The translations under genes were made by a program, and so were the position numbers. Below are positions 44,780-55,662 of a DNA stretch of 64,000 bases, piece by piece. How positions within the stretch are numbered: the first letter of the stretch is position 1; each line of letters opens with the position of its first letter. A model generated the notes under the pieces. It had not been told where the DNA came from, searched no databases, and saw nothing but the letters and a program-made list of their open reading frames with translations. Origin of the DNA: Byssochlamys sp. IMV 00236 (lineage: Eukaryota; Ascomycota; Eurotiomycetes; Eurotiales; Thermoascaceae); assembly GCA_001931875.2 (NCBI GenBank), contig MSJH02000823.1:410174-474173 (forward strand), in the 5' to 3' direction.

Positions 44780-45242
44780 TTATGTACAGACGACCGAGAT
44801 AATGAAACCGGGACCGCGCCGTAATATGTCCATGGTCAGCAATATGCATAACCGTACCGGTGCAAGCGAGAAATATAAAAGACAGCACAAGAACAGCAGG
44901 AACGTCGTAGAATTATCTGAATCGTGGGAATTAGGCGTAGATGCCACGGCAGATGTCGACGCTGTCGAAGAACGGGGTGTCGATGACCTGCTAGGTTGCT
45001 TTATACTACCAGTCGAGGGAGGTCGTCGACGCTGTTGAGGGATCTGTTCTCCCGACCAAGAAAGCGATGTCTCGCACGTTGACGGGCAGTAGGATTCCCT
45101 GTAGCTGAGCAGAGCAGGCCTTCCCGGAGGCGACATGTCCGCATCATTGTGCATCTCGATTCCATGGCTAAAACAATCATTCCGATGGCGCTGCCATCGG
45201 GCAACTTCCGTATTTCTTTCGAAGAAGTATTCTTTGGCATTA

Positions 45243-47322
45243 TCAAGCGTCACTGGCATTCGGGAATGTGCCAGACAGGCCATTATCCGCAGAATATGTA
45301 CTGCGGGCTTTGCGCAGCTGATACGCAGGGCGAGCGTCAGGCTGGTTCTTAATGTATCTGGATCTCTCAGACTCATCGCTGTAAGAGCTCCTCCGTTGAT
45401 GACCGAGGTAGGCCTTATTACTGTCAAAAGATTCCCCGGACCTGTACTGTAGGTGGAACCTCGGGTCAGCCTGCACCGGACTGAGAGCGACCATTGCCCG
45501 CATGGCCTGAACCGCACGATCCAACGCAAGCTCGATCGCCAAATGGTTCCGAATACGTGCGAGTTTGGGCCAAGTCGCACGCTCTCCACTGAGGCACGCC
45601 TTCAGCATAAACTCCGTAGTGGGGTTTTTGAGAACCAGCGGGAAATTCGAGTATGGGATTTCAGGGAATATGTTGATATCTCCAAAATATTTTTGACTCA
45701 AAATGGAGCTCGCTTTCGTCAGGCAATTCGACAATATCCCAAGCTCAGAGAGGACGTTCATTCGATAGAGGACTTCTTCTGTCGCGAGGTTCGTGGCCTT
45801 CTGCAACCATTGCGAAGTGGGAGAAGCTTGTCTAGTGTTATCACTGATGGGGCACTCATCTCTGGGAAGGAACGGAACCACATGAGGGTTCACTTGCGAA
45901 ACGATGAAATGGTTGACATTAAACATCTCCGCCAGGCGAGTCATGGGTAGATCTCCGTCGACGGACCCGTCGATATATTGCCTGTGGAGATCATTCCATG
46001 GCGCGACCTCTCCTGTGAGCGGATCTTTCTCCATCAAAACAAATGGCGTGAACACCAAGGGCACGGAACAGGAGACGGCGCTGCATTTCGTCAGCTTTGA
46101 GATTCTAGATATGAGAAATCCATGGAGAAGGACTTACACTGCAGACCAGATGAGTACGTTGGGTGCGGTAATGTAGTTCAACAGTCGTGGCAGCTCATAA
46201 ACACCCGCACTCGAAACACAGATGTTAAGTATCCTTCGACTCCGATTGTACGATTCCTGAAACGTTATATCTCCCAACCACACCCTCATGGCTCTTGCCA
46301 GGTTTGTAATATCCATGAAAGATCCATGCTTCAGAAATCTCGCAGTCTTCTGTAATATGTTCTCCTCCCGACCTTCCTCCTCGAAAACGGCGAAGTCTCC
46401 ATACGGAAATCTTCTCAGGAGATCTGGCAGTTCGTCGTCCGTCTGTGAACAGAAGACAGCACAGACTATGCTCCCTGCCGATGCTCCCGACATAATGCGC
46501 GGGAGCAGCTTTGCTTCCCAAAGGGCCTTGAGGACCCCAATATGGTTCATGCCAAACGTTGCTCCACCAGAGAGAAGCAAAGCACTCCTGCCAAAGGCTT
46601 GTCGAGCAGCAATAAATTGGTCGAGTACGTATTTCATCTCCTCCGGGTCATGACGCTTCGCTGTAAGGTCCACCAGCGTCGATATGGTGTCAACAGCAGT
46701 GTTGATATAGCGATCTATCAACACCTTGGTTCCAATGTGTGTATGCTTGTACAGATTGGGGTTGCTCATGCCTCCTAGGTCTCGACTCAGTGCCGTGCGG
46801 ACCAGGAACATCATGCGATGCACATCACAGCTGATGCGTGCATCTTCCAGCTGCTTGAGGCGTTCCTGGATCACATCCGGATAGTATTCATTGGACTCGA
46901 TCGTCTCTTTCCAGGCGTTGTTGTTCTCCAGTTCGTCTAATTCGGAGGCGCAGCTCCGCCATTCTGCAAGCGACACGGCCTTATCGATCGTGAGATGTCA
47001 GTCCAATACTACAAGTGCACTCGTCCGTCGCCCGCAAGATCCCACTCACATTGCGCATCCGCAGGTACAGAATCTGTTTCCGATCTTCCACCTGGGCCCG
47101 CTTTTCACGTTCCTCCCTGGACAGTCCATCCCGGTATGTCTGTAGCGTATCCGTCGCCCATGTTACTGAGCTGCGCACGAAGGAAGAGACGGATGCGATG
47201 GAGGCTGATTTGCGGAGGCCGCTCGACTCCAAAGACCCCGGTCGCGTCTGCGTCTTAGGCTCTAACTTGGTCCTGCGGTGGCACTGGGGGTGCATGGCAG
47301 TTGGGTCACGAACAAGTGACAT
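45243..47322 (-). CDS. Patatin-like phospholipase / TGL-type triacylglycerol lipase
   Basis: Three exons, complement(45243..46080, 46138..46979, 47050..47322), encode 650 aa; introns of 70 and 57 bp keep phase. The region around residues 90-220 (LAEWRSCASELDELENNNAW...) is the helical DUF3336-like domain that precedes patatin in fungal Tgl lipases. The patatin domain shows LLLSGGATFGMNHIGVLKAL (oxyanion hole), SGASAGSIVCA (nucleophile Ser) and YIDGSVDGD (dyad Asp, DG motif). It should hydrolyse triacylglycerol or lysophospholipid acyl esters on lipid droplets. The 3' end is uncertain. A 49-bp intron (GTACAT...CCAG, about 45243-45310) would instead continue the frame to about 44780 and add a Ser/Thr/Pro-rich segment with a hydrophobic tail. 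Confidence 0.88.
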
Positions 47323-48496
47323 GGTGGGCCCTGTCTATGGAGCGATAGTGCAGGCTAGTTGTATTATTCCATCGAGATAGACAAGACTGCAGATGGCAGA
47401 GCGGAGAGAAGGGCGTATAAGGACATGCGGCCTTCAAAGCACTGACGAGAACAGAATGTGCAAAAGTGAGTGAAAGGATGTTTCTTTGTTCAGATGTTGG
47501 ATCTGCAGTAGAGTGTTGCCGAAAAAGAACGTCACGAGGGCCTGCAACTTCTTTGGATCTTCCGGGGCGTGGATCAGGATCAGGATCAGAGCCGAAATTG
47601 TTGAGAAGCGACTGGAACCTTGCATCACTCGCGGGGAGATAAAGCCACTTAGCCACGGCCCGCCTCCTCCCCAACGCGGGGGAAACACTTAACTAGAGAG
47701 AAGTAAGTTAGTCGGCAAGCACCATGGCATTAGTCTCCAGCTGATTGATCTAAAGACCTGCAACTCCCTCCCCATAGTTACGACTTTGTTCCAGCAGGGA
47801 ATCTCGCAGTCTGATGACAACCATCGATACCTAAGATCTCACAGATGTGGCCTTCCATTACTCTCATGGACTACTTGCAGTCTATCATCTGATTTCGCCA
47901 ACCACGCAGCCCGATTTGTCGCGTGCTTCGACCCCGCAGATCTTCTTACTCTAATGATGGTGCAGCTGACTCGGGGTAGTAATTAATGCTGTGCTACGTT
48001 GACTGTTTTTTATGTATGATGATGCCACTGTTATATTTTACTTTCCAGTTGGAGAATGTGAAACAAACACCCCTACATATCCGGACCTCTATGCGGAGTT
48101 TGTCCCATGTTAACATTAGTCTTGCATTCATCCATGTCAGGTCGAGTACAATCAATTTGCTGGATCTCTTATCCACGCAGTCGATCTACGATCCCTGCAA
48201 GCTCATCCTATAATCAGCCTGCCAAATCGGAATGAAAATAGCCCGTGGCGGTGTCAGCCACTGAAGTTACGTCGGAAAGGGATAACCATCGAGACATCAT
48301 TCACATGCATCCTAACACTATGGGGTAAAGTGTGTACAATACGTTTCTTCCTTTTGACCGCAAAGCTTAAGTTTAAGGGATCTCAGAGCTGTACCTGTAG
48401 TCCTGTACTGGTCACAGCCAGTGTCTAGACCTGTCCTGTCTGTCCTCTCGAAGAGCGTGCGCGCTATGTCCGTCGCAAAACAGATCGACACCATAT
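47323..48496. other. Intergenic, nothing recognised
   Basis: Upstream of the leftward patatin gene and 3' of the leftward hydrolase gene. No coding or repeat evidence. Confidence 0.5.
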
Positions 48497-49827
48497 TCAG
48501 AGCGACGCTGCAGTATTATCATTATCGTGGTGCAGATGACCCAACCATGCCCTGATCGTAGCCTTCATTTGTGCTTTAGCCCGGTGCTCATGCCAAAAGT
48601 GTCCGGCTGCTTCGATTTCTCGAGCATGGATTTGAGATCCCGTCGTCTTGGTTATCCCCTCACACCACATTCTGACCTTATCGGCTGCAGTAAAGTTATC
48701 ATTGTCCCCGTATATGACCAGAGTCGGGTGAGCAGAAAGCTGCTCTTCCGCCTTCGCAGACGGAATAGACGTGCCCTGAGCGGACGTCCCAGAAATCACA
48801 CTTGAGCTCAGCGAAATCTTGGAGAACATAGTCAAGAACTGGCTAATAGGAGGTAAAATAGGGGACACCAGTAGATAAGATATCCTAGGTATCTGTATTT
48901 GGGGCTTCTCCGTAACGACCGTCTTGCGTTCTTGGGATCCAACATCCGAAGATCTCGAACTGAAACTGATTTTCCGTTTCGCTCGATCTAAACTGCGCCG
49001 CACTCCCTCCAAGCTGACCTTTCGCTCTTTTGGCGAGGCGGGACTCTGACCTAGCACAACAGGAAGCGGCGATCGCGGACGTGAATCCGGTCTCGTACGA
49101 TCTGGTGTGTGCGGTCGAAATTCAGTATGGACACTGTTATTACAGTGCGCAGAGCACTGATCCGCTCTGGACCGAATAGCAGCAGCAAATGAATCTCCGG
49201 AAGCGTCTTGAAAGAGTCTCAGAACGACATCAACAGTCGGTACATGCGACGCAATCATAGACCCGTAAGAATAGCCACATAGAATGATAGAAAAGGTCGC
49301 AGAGGAATCCTCAGATTGATTCTTGCCGACATCACCAGAAGAAGATTCCCCCGATGGATCCGATTCTCGTATTCTCGAAGTAGAACCTCCGATCTTCAAT
49401 CCATCGAGGAAGCAAAGCATCAATCCATAAAAGGATACGTAATCAGCCAACTCAGGCTTCGCCGTCCAGCTAGTTTTCCCATCAGAATCCCCAGCCCCGC
49501 TAGCATAGTACAAGTATCAGCAGCTTAATTCTCTTTCAGAAGATGAGACGGAAAGAAAGAAAGGAGTCGCCCGAACCGGAAATTAAACGTCCCCACGACG
49601 TATCCGCTCTCCAAGAGCTCCCCGCCCACAGTACTCACGACCGGATCATCGTAGCAGCCACCAAGAGGGGCATATGGATGAGCGACTATCGCACCCCGCT
49701 TCTGCCAGCTCGCAGCGGTTTCCGGTTGTTCCAATTGTCGTGGAAGATATAATCGACATGAGAGCTGGGTCCCGTCGTGGATGGAAGGGATCTTAAATGT
49801 GAAACTGGGCGATGGCGGAAGACCCAT
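48497..49827 (-). CDS. Alpha/beta hydrolase
   Basis: Two exons, complement(48497..49499, 49577..49827), encode about 417 aa. The 77-bp intron has a weak donor (GTTCGG) and a CTAG acceptor, yet joins the conserved segment YVVGTFNFRGAGDSDGKTS in phase. Motifs: AHPYAPLGG near residue 50 (oxyanion region), GYSYGS for the nucleophile Ser, YGDNDNFTA carrying the Asp and AGHFWHEH carrying the catalytic His. A long Ser/Arg-rich insertion (about residues 200-300, RPHTPDRTRPDSRPRSP...) interrupts the fold between nucleophile and acid. It resembles fungal homologues of bacterial AB-hydrolases with unassigned substrates. The reaction is probably hydrolysis of an ester or thioester; substrate unknown. Confidence 0.85.
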
Positions 49828-50239
49828 GGCAAGGACGACGTGCCGGAAGGCCAAACCTATAGCATGGGTCGCATTACTTAGTTTCGGCAATATATAAATG
49901 CTGCAGACGGTGATATCGCTGTTAGCTCTCAAGCTTGAGCAGCTGCGAGCGTAGTAGTTGCGCAGAATCCGGATGTAGCGTCCATTGGGCGGTCGCGGTC
50001 CGCGACGTCTTATTTATGCGAAGGTAGATACTTCTGCAAGCTTCCACAATATCACCACTGAAACTACGGACGATCGAGTGACTCACAAAAGGGTACTCTG
50101 ATTGAATCGGATATCATAGCTCTAGGAATTTTTTGATTCTGGAGCACTGCATTTACTAGTCTGAGGCGTTAATCATATATGCTCGCTCTATCGCTGCGCT
50201 GAAGGATATCATGATCTATTATATACTTTCGATGGGAAA
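49828..50239. other. Intergenic, nothing recognised
   Basis: Short spacer upstream of the hydrolase gene and downstream of the coiled-coil gene. No features seen. Confidence 0.5.
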
Positions 50240-51613
50240 TTAAGGATCAGAGAGTAGCCACGCGGGGTCCGGTTCATCGTCCTCGTCTTCCGACCTTGTG
50301 GCTTCATGCGAAGGCGACGTATCCCTCAACAGATCGGGAGGGGGTTCCGGGTTGTCCATGCTAAGATGGTCTCCATGTAGATCGTCGTGTCCTTCCTCTG
50401 TTTCGTGACCCTCGTCTGGTTTCGCTTCTGTTGACTCGCATTCGGGTGCTGTTCGAAAACTATCTGACGAGAGGTTGAACAGGTCCAGTAACATGGCTCT
50501 GCCTTCTCGGAGAGCCTCCAATTCAGCGCCAATGCAGCAGACAAGCAACTTCCAGTCTTTCTCCTCAGCAAGATCAAGCTTCTCTTCAATGCGGTTTGTG
50601 GTATCCTCCATATCCTTGAGAATGGCTTTGGCTCTCTCTCCAGTACTTTCTCCTAAACTGTCCTGCGTGTCCAATAGCTGGGAATTCCCTTGAAGGAGAC
50701 GACTCATCTCCTCTCCTAATCTCTTCTCGAAGTCGGTCACGTCTTTTACGACGTCCTGCCACACCGCACTCCCCTCTTTTAGTGCCCCAACTTCCAAACG
50801 AACACCGTTCTTCCTCTTGTCAAGCTCACTCCGTTCCGTAGTCCAATGTTCTTTCGCCATCTCTAGGGTTCTCCGTTTCGGACTCAAGGAGTAAAATGTC
50901 GCCTCGACGGAGAGTGGGACCAGGGGAGGATGTCGGAGATATTTGCGCACTTCGGATTCGAGAAGCGACAAGGAGGCTTTGTAGGAAGAAAGTTTAGCTT
51001 CGACGGAATTTTCGACCTGGGCGATCTCGTTGACGACCGTGCGATGTCTCGCCTTCATTTCAAATAACCTGATCTCCAGCTCACTGATGTCATTTTCTAA
51101 CCTCCGTGCTTCATCCTTGAGCTCAAGACACCTCTGACTGTCGCCATCATTTTGAATCGTCGATATGGTACTTTCCAGTCCCTTCTGCTTGGATATAAAA
51201 TGATCAACCTGTCTTATCGCATCTATCCTCTCATCCGACTGAACTGCAAGTATCCGTTGCTCTTCCTCCTTCAGGGTCAAGAGCTCCTGCATAGACTTGA
51301 GGATCCCTTTCCTCGCCGCACGCAGTCCGATCTTGTTCTGTGCAGGCTGTCTAACAGGCACGGTAGGAGCTCTGGAGCTGCTGGCAACTGAGGGAGTCGG
51401 GTTCGAAGCGGTTGTGGATAAAGCATCATCCTGGCGAGAGCCCGAGAGGACAGCTAGGAGGCCTTCGCTCTGGGCGTCCAGGAGAGTCTGCAGGTTCCGC
51501 TGAAGATGTTTTGTCTGACGCTCAATGTAAAGCAGGGGATCATGGCTGTGGATCGAAGCTTCCACGGGAAGAGGCTTTAATCGCCTATCTCTGGGTGGGA
51601 GTAGCACCGACAT
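50240..51613 (-). CDS. atg28: Coiled-coil protein resembling autophagy-related protein Atg28
   Basis: A single exon of 457 aa from the ATG at 51613. Residues ~24-60 (HDPLLYIERQTKHLQRNLQTLLDAQSEGLL) and ~95-115 (GLRAARKGILKSMQELLTLKEEE) match what I recall of Aspergillus Atg28-type proteins. Residues ~110-370 are long heptad-rich helices, mostly coiled coil (KDEARRLENDISELEIRLFEMKARH). The C-terminus is acidic and Pro-rich, ending DEPDPAWLLSDP. Atg28 proteins act as scaffolds in selective autophagy. The name is from remembered similarity only; a generic coiled-coil scaffold is the alternative. No damage in the frame. Confidence 0.6.
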   Translation of the reverse strand: MSVLLPPRDRRLKPLPVEASIHSHDPLLYIERQTKHLQRNLQTLLDAQSEGLLAVLSGSRQDDALSTTASNPTPSVASSSRAPTVPVRQPAQNKIGLRAARKGILKSMQELLTLKEEEQRILAVQSDERIDAIRQVDHFISKQKGLESTISTIQNDGDSQRCLELKDEARRLENDISELEIRLFEMKARHRTVVNEIAQVENSVEAKLSSYKASLSLLESEVRKYLRHPPLVPLSVEATFYSLSPKRRTLEMAKEHWTTERSELDKRKNGVRLEVGALKEGSAVWQDVVKDVTDFEKRLGEEMSRLLQGNSQLLDTQDSLGESTGERAKAILKDMEDTTNRIEEKLDLAEEKDWKLLVCCIGAELEALREGRAMLLDLFNLSSDSFRTAPECESTEAKPDEGHETEEGHDDLHGDHLSMDNPEPPPDLLRDTSPSHEATRSEDEDDEPDPAWLLSDP

Positions 51614-52272
51614 CTGGGCGAAACGGTGATATGCGTTAATAGCTGAGCAGATCTAGTTCAGTAACAACAACGACAAAGCTTTAGTCGTGACAGCAATTCA
51701 TTACACGATCTCGAGATCAACTCATCAACAGGGTGACACTGTCCTGGTCATGCTGCACGGGTCACACTGGAGTTGGTTATCTGGTCGATCACGACCTCGC
51801 ACATGCTCAAACAGTTGAAACTGGAGCTTACGATTGGGAGCTTCGGCCTGCCAGCCAGCCTGAGGCGTCGAAGGTAGTTAGTTATGCTGGATTACATAAT
51901 GCGAGTCGTAACTAACTAACTAACTATAGCTAGCTAGAGCATCTCCTAGACTCGATCCTCAATCAAGCACTTTAGCAAGTCCGAGATAAAATAAAGGGTC
52001 TATTACAATACAAGCTAACTATAAACAAGAAGGAAGAGAGTAGCCCCGTCGAGCGATGGGATTTTTTTTTTCTTTTTTGATTTCTATCTTAGCGGGCGGC
52101 AGGTGAGATAACCGCAGCCTCAGGCCACAACATGGGCGCTGACCTGTCGAACCATGGCAGGCTTTTCCGGTGGCGCTGCACATTGTAGATACCGTTGGCT
52201 GCATCTAGGACCTCGAACTGGACTGCGCGGCAGGCAGGCCCTGGAACTATATTGATTTCAGTATTGCCAGAT
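51614..52272. other. Intergenic and decayed 3' flank of the nuclease-like remnant
   Basis: Includes the promoter side of the coiled-coil gene, a run of tandem ACTA units at about 51910-51930, and a minus-strand segment 52089-52272. That segment (PGPACRAVQFEVLDAANG...) looks like the displaced C-terminal part of the nuclease remnant in another frame. Confidence 0.45.
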
Positions 52273-52918
52273 CTAAATAAAATCATTAGAGATGCAACGT
52301 ACCAGCCGGTCTCCTATCCTGACGGGGTAAGCAGCGTCCCCAAAACGGTTCCCAGCGAGGTATGCCATGTATAACATGGCTTCCTTCGCACTGACAACCG
52401 GAGGAACTCTGTCTAGAGCCCTCATCGAGGCCGTAATCACCTGGGACCTAGCGAATGTATAATCGCCGTTCTGTTTGACGAAAACGGTCTGTCTGTACGT
52501 GCTTACCACGCCATAACGGCAGTGGCAGTCGTCTATATACCGGGCAATCTGCCCTAGTTTTATATTAATTTCTATACCAGTGATATGCGGCGAGTTACAT
52601 ACCCGAAACACTCTTAAAGTCGTTATTATCCATATTGTCTAAATCCATAGTCCACAGTATCTTGATCTCACCGACTAAGGCGGTTGTTCTGTTCTGGCCC
52701 AAGAAGATAAAGTTAGGGATCTCTGCCTGAACACAACCCTCAGGGTAGTTTCTCCCCGCCTGAGAATTGGCGAAGGTTGGTAGGCTGAGCCTATAGTATA
52801 TTTGAGCGACTTCAACTGCTAAATTGTTTAAGAACCTGCCAGTAACGCCACTCTCATTGACAACTATAAGGATTTCTCGCGGTTGTTCAGGCAGAGGAGT
52901 ATAGTTTGGAGGGGGCAC
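52273..52918 (-). pseudogene. PD-(D/E)XK-nuclease-like remnant of a fungal accessory gene
   Basis: Two exon-like blocks, complement(52273..52553, 52603..52918), are joined in phase by a 49-bp intron (GTATGT/TAG) and give about 198 codons. ALVGEIKILW carries the ExK of a PD-(D/E)XK active site. It is followed by QIARYIDDCHCRYGVVSTYRQTVFVKQ, typical of nuclease-like domains in fungal kinase-associated accessory proteins. Damage: the frame begins at GTG just after an in-frame stop, and the adjacent ATG (52922-52920) is in another frame. The C-terminal continuation (about 52270-52089) also lies in another frame. Related accessory sequence follows at 54854. Confidence 0.55.
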
Positions 52919-53512
52919 CCATTATAGCACGTAAGGACTTTGCGAGAATTTGCGAGCTTGCGTCGCAAAATTGACCAAATATGAAAGTTGATTGCGTTCC
53001 AATTTCCATCTACGTTGGCGTGATTTGGTTGTTAACTGATTGTTGGTAGCCTGACGCAGATCGGCCATTGGTGCCTATATAGCTAGAATAGCTGGATCCA
53101 TTTCTCTTGTAGCTATAAGTATAACACTTTAGACGTAGTAAGACGTTTATATAGCTCAGGAAGACTCCAAAGGGTCGAAAATAGAGAAAATGGAATGGAT
53201 AGAAGAGAGATATCTCTTCTCGGGGTTATAAGTTCGATTCTGTTTCCTTTCTGTATGAAAGTGAATGGATCTTTCACTATCTGCTATATCTTCATTCCTG
53301 TTTATTTGTTCAATATTCATTAACTATCTCAAGATTCATGAGAATACTGTGCTTTACAATCCATAATAAGAAGCCAGGGAAGTGAATATGGGTAATATAG
53401 CTCTCTCGCGTCAGAAAGAGTAAATGTATATTAGTGATGTACCGTCATACATTGACTGTAGAGCTCCGTTTACTTCCAAGGTAATGAGCATAATCCAGAG
53501 TTAGTGGATGTC

Positions 53513-53570
53513 TTGTACAATGTGAGGAGACTAAGTATACCACGTTGACGAAGAGCTCTATGAAAATAGT
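53513..53570 (+). repeat. 58-bp direct repeat, copy 1
   Basis: Starts TTGTACAATGTGAGGA and ends GAGCTCTATGAAAATAGT. It differs from 54792-54849 at only three positions, all transitions. The two copies are 1,279 bp apart in the same orientation. Confidence 0.85.
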
Positions 53571-54791
53571 TTTGAACAGGAAAAGTCTCGGAAGTGAAAT
53601 CTTAGGTATCCTCAGCACAAACGAGTCGTTTCTATTTTTCATTTGTGATATTTATTGTAGCTCAAGGGGGGGGGAGTAATAGCTATTATGACAAGACAAA
53701 ATCAATTGGTAGTTCCACGACATAAGTCAAATTAAATTGACTAATCCACTGATGTAGTTTTACAATATATAGGTTTATGAAGTATGAATAAGCATATGCA
53801 TCTTTACACATATCGAGTTTCTATGTACCAATGAATTATATCTTTGCATGCTACTTGTTCTATAGTTCGCTTGACTCAGCCTTTTTTTTTTCTTTTTTTT
53901 TTTTTTCTAGAACGTACTGCATCGTTCGGAGGCAAGTCACTGTAGAATTGGACGCGAAACAGGCCAGGATCCCCTAATCTAAAATCTAGGAAACAGCCTA
54001 ATAATGCTCTTGTAACCTCAGTTCTACAATTTATTTTTCATGTCCTTCCTTCGTAACGTTCGATTAAATTCAAGTTCCTTTCCTTTTAGGCTTGGCAAGA
54101 TAGATCTTTAAACACATACATATAAATAAAGAAAAATAAAAAATAAAAATAATCATAAAGAGGAGAGAGGGATAGCAACGACGAAAAAAGAAGAAAGAAA
54201 GGAAGTTTGTGGACACTGGGTTGCCTCTCGATTGAGCCTTCCATTAGGGGATTTATGGTGAGTAAATGAAGCTGATCCCCGATAGCGACATTATCCTGTT
54301 TCTCAACAACTGAGGACCCTTGGCAAATTTTCCCTGAGAGAACATAGTTTTCGAAGTGGCTTCTCGTGTATGTAATCGGTTCTGATCCTTCTCCACTCGT
54401 TGTGACATTGCAAGAGTGTTCGGTGTATTATAGAGGCGTGTAGTTCGTACCGGACCACTCCTGAAGCTGCTGCCTTCGTAACCGGGCGTGTTGCTCTTCT
54501 AGTTCATCCCGTTGATTTTTCCTCTCCTGTTCAGCGATATATCTCTACTCCTTATTCAAGGTTGTCTATCAGATATAAAAACTCCCTGGAGGACTCTGTC
54601 ACAGGACCTGGTGTAGAAAACTCCGTTATTTCCCTGCTCATTCTACTGTGTCCAAGAAAGTAACTAGAACCGAATAGTAGTGTTAGAATACCTTAACAGT
54701 TCTGCTCTTGTAATAAATGCCATACACGCTAGGGAAAGCGAAACATCAGGGCCTTACGCACAGCATTTTTGTTCGAATATTATAATATGCG

Positions 54792-54849
54792 TTGTACAAT
54801 GTGAGGAAACTAGGTATGCCACGTTGACGAAGAGCTCTATGAAAATAGT
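54792..54849 (+). repeat. 58-bp direct repeat, copy 2
   Basis: Matches 53513-53570 at 55 of 58 positions. It begins 4 bp beyond the stop of the kinase-like fragment (which ends at 54854 on the minus strand), so the repeat may be duplicated sequence from the missing part of that gene. Confidence 0.85.
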
Positions 54850-54853
54850 CCTG

Positions 54854-55267
54854 TCAGCGATTAAGCGGGAACGTGGACTTCTTAGGCACGTACACAATTG
54901 CGTCTAGACACTGTCTCCGTATGATTTGTTTGTCCTCCGCAGTCAGTGGTCCAGGGAAGATATCCGTCGGTCTTATTCTTCCCGGAGCAATAAGTGGAAG
55001 AGCATCAATCTTACTCATCACAACAATATACACCGGCGCGCCAGGATTAGGCTCTTCTTTGCATTGTCGCTTTTCTTCATGGGCGATATATTTCGGGAAG
55101 TATTTGCATCCGTAACATGATTGCAAGGAATCGACTTCGGCCGAGTAATTTTCCATGATGCGGCGTCTCAGCCCGCGATCCCTTGGAGGAATAGCATGTT
55201 GGTCTAGTCTGTTTACATCGTTAATTTTATTACCATGATTGCGTTATTTCTGTTAATCAAAAAAAAA

Positions 55268-55315
<48 letters not shown>

Positions 55316-55662
55316 AAAGAAAATAATAAAAGAAAAAAAAAAGAAAAAGACGTATTTTGGAAAACAGAAACTTACACATATCTAATCTTTATAACAACTG
55401 GTTCAGATGTCTGAAGATCGATTCCCTCAAAGACCACTTTCCATTGCTCAACACCCTGCCAGAAAGATTCATGTATATCCCTTGTAATTAGGAACTGCTT
55501 TTCTCCAACTGTTATAACTTCTCCTTCCCACTTCTTGAATAAAGTTCCATTGGGAAATTGCCATGTTGGCGAAGGGCCGGAGTACCAATCTTCATGCATG
55601 TCTGCAATGAGTCGAAGCACGGGTGATGAAAATGGAGAAGGACAAACGGGGCAAGTCCTCAT
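54854..55662 (-). pseudogene. Truncated kinase-like protein, N-lobe only
   Basis: Two exons, complement(54854..55208, 55376..55662), encode 213 aa. The 167-bp intron (GTAAGT, branch GATTAAC, acceptor ACAG) rejoins a Val codon and contains a long (GAAA)n tract. Exon 1 ends with VVFEGIDLQTSEPVVIKIRY, a kinase N-lobe strand with the expected Lys. Exon 2 has EVDSLQSCYGCKYFPKYIAHE, APVYIVVMSKIDALPL (hinge-like) and DKQIIRRQCLDAI. The frame stops before any HRD or DFG motif, so no catalytic loop exists. It is best read as the remaining half of an accessory kinase gene. A short functional N-lobe protein is less likely. Confidence 0.6.
55265..55318. repeat. (GAAA)n microsatellite inside the intron of the kinase-like gene
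   Basis: Tandem GAAA units between A-rich flanks. They make up about a third of the intron and are CTTT on the sense strand, as an extended polypyrimidine stretch upstream of the branch site. Confidence 0.9.

Larger units (their letters stand above)
52923..54853. other. Degenerate AT-rich accessory DNA with a 58-bp repeat pair
   Basis: About 1.9 kb, low GC, with a poly(T) stretch near 53883-53907 and CT/GA-rich tracts around 54105-54205. The repeat copies at 53513-53570 and 54792-54849 are the only conserved structure. The minus frame at 53445-53642 runs through the first copy but resembles nothing known. Confidence 0.5.
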
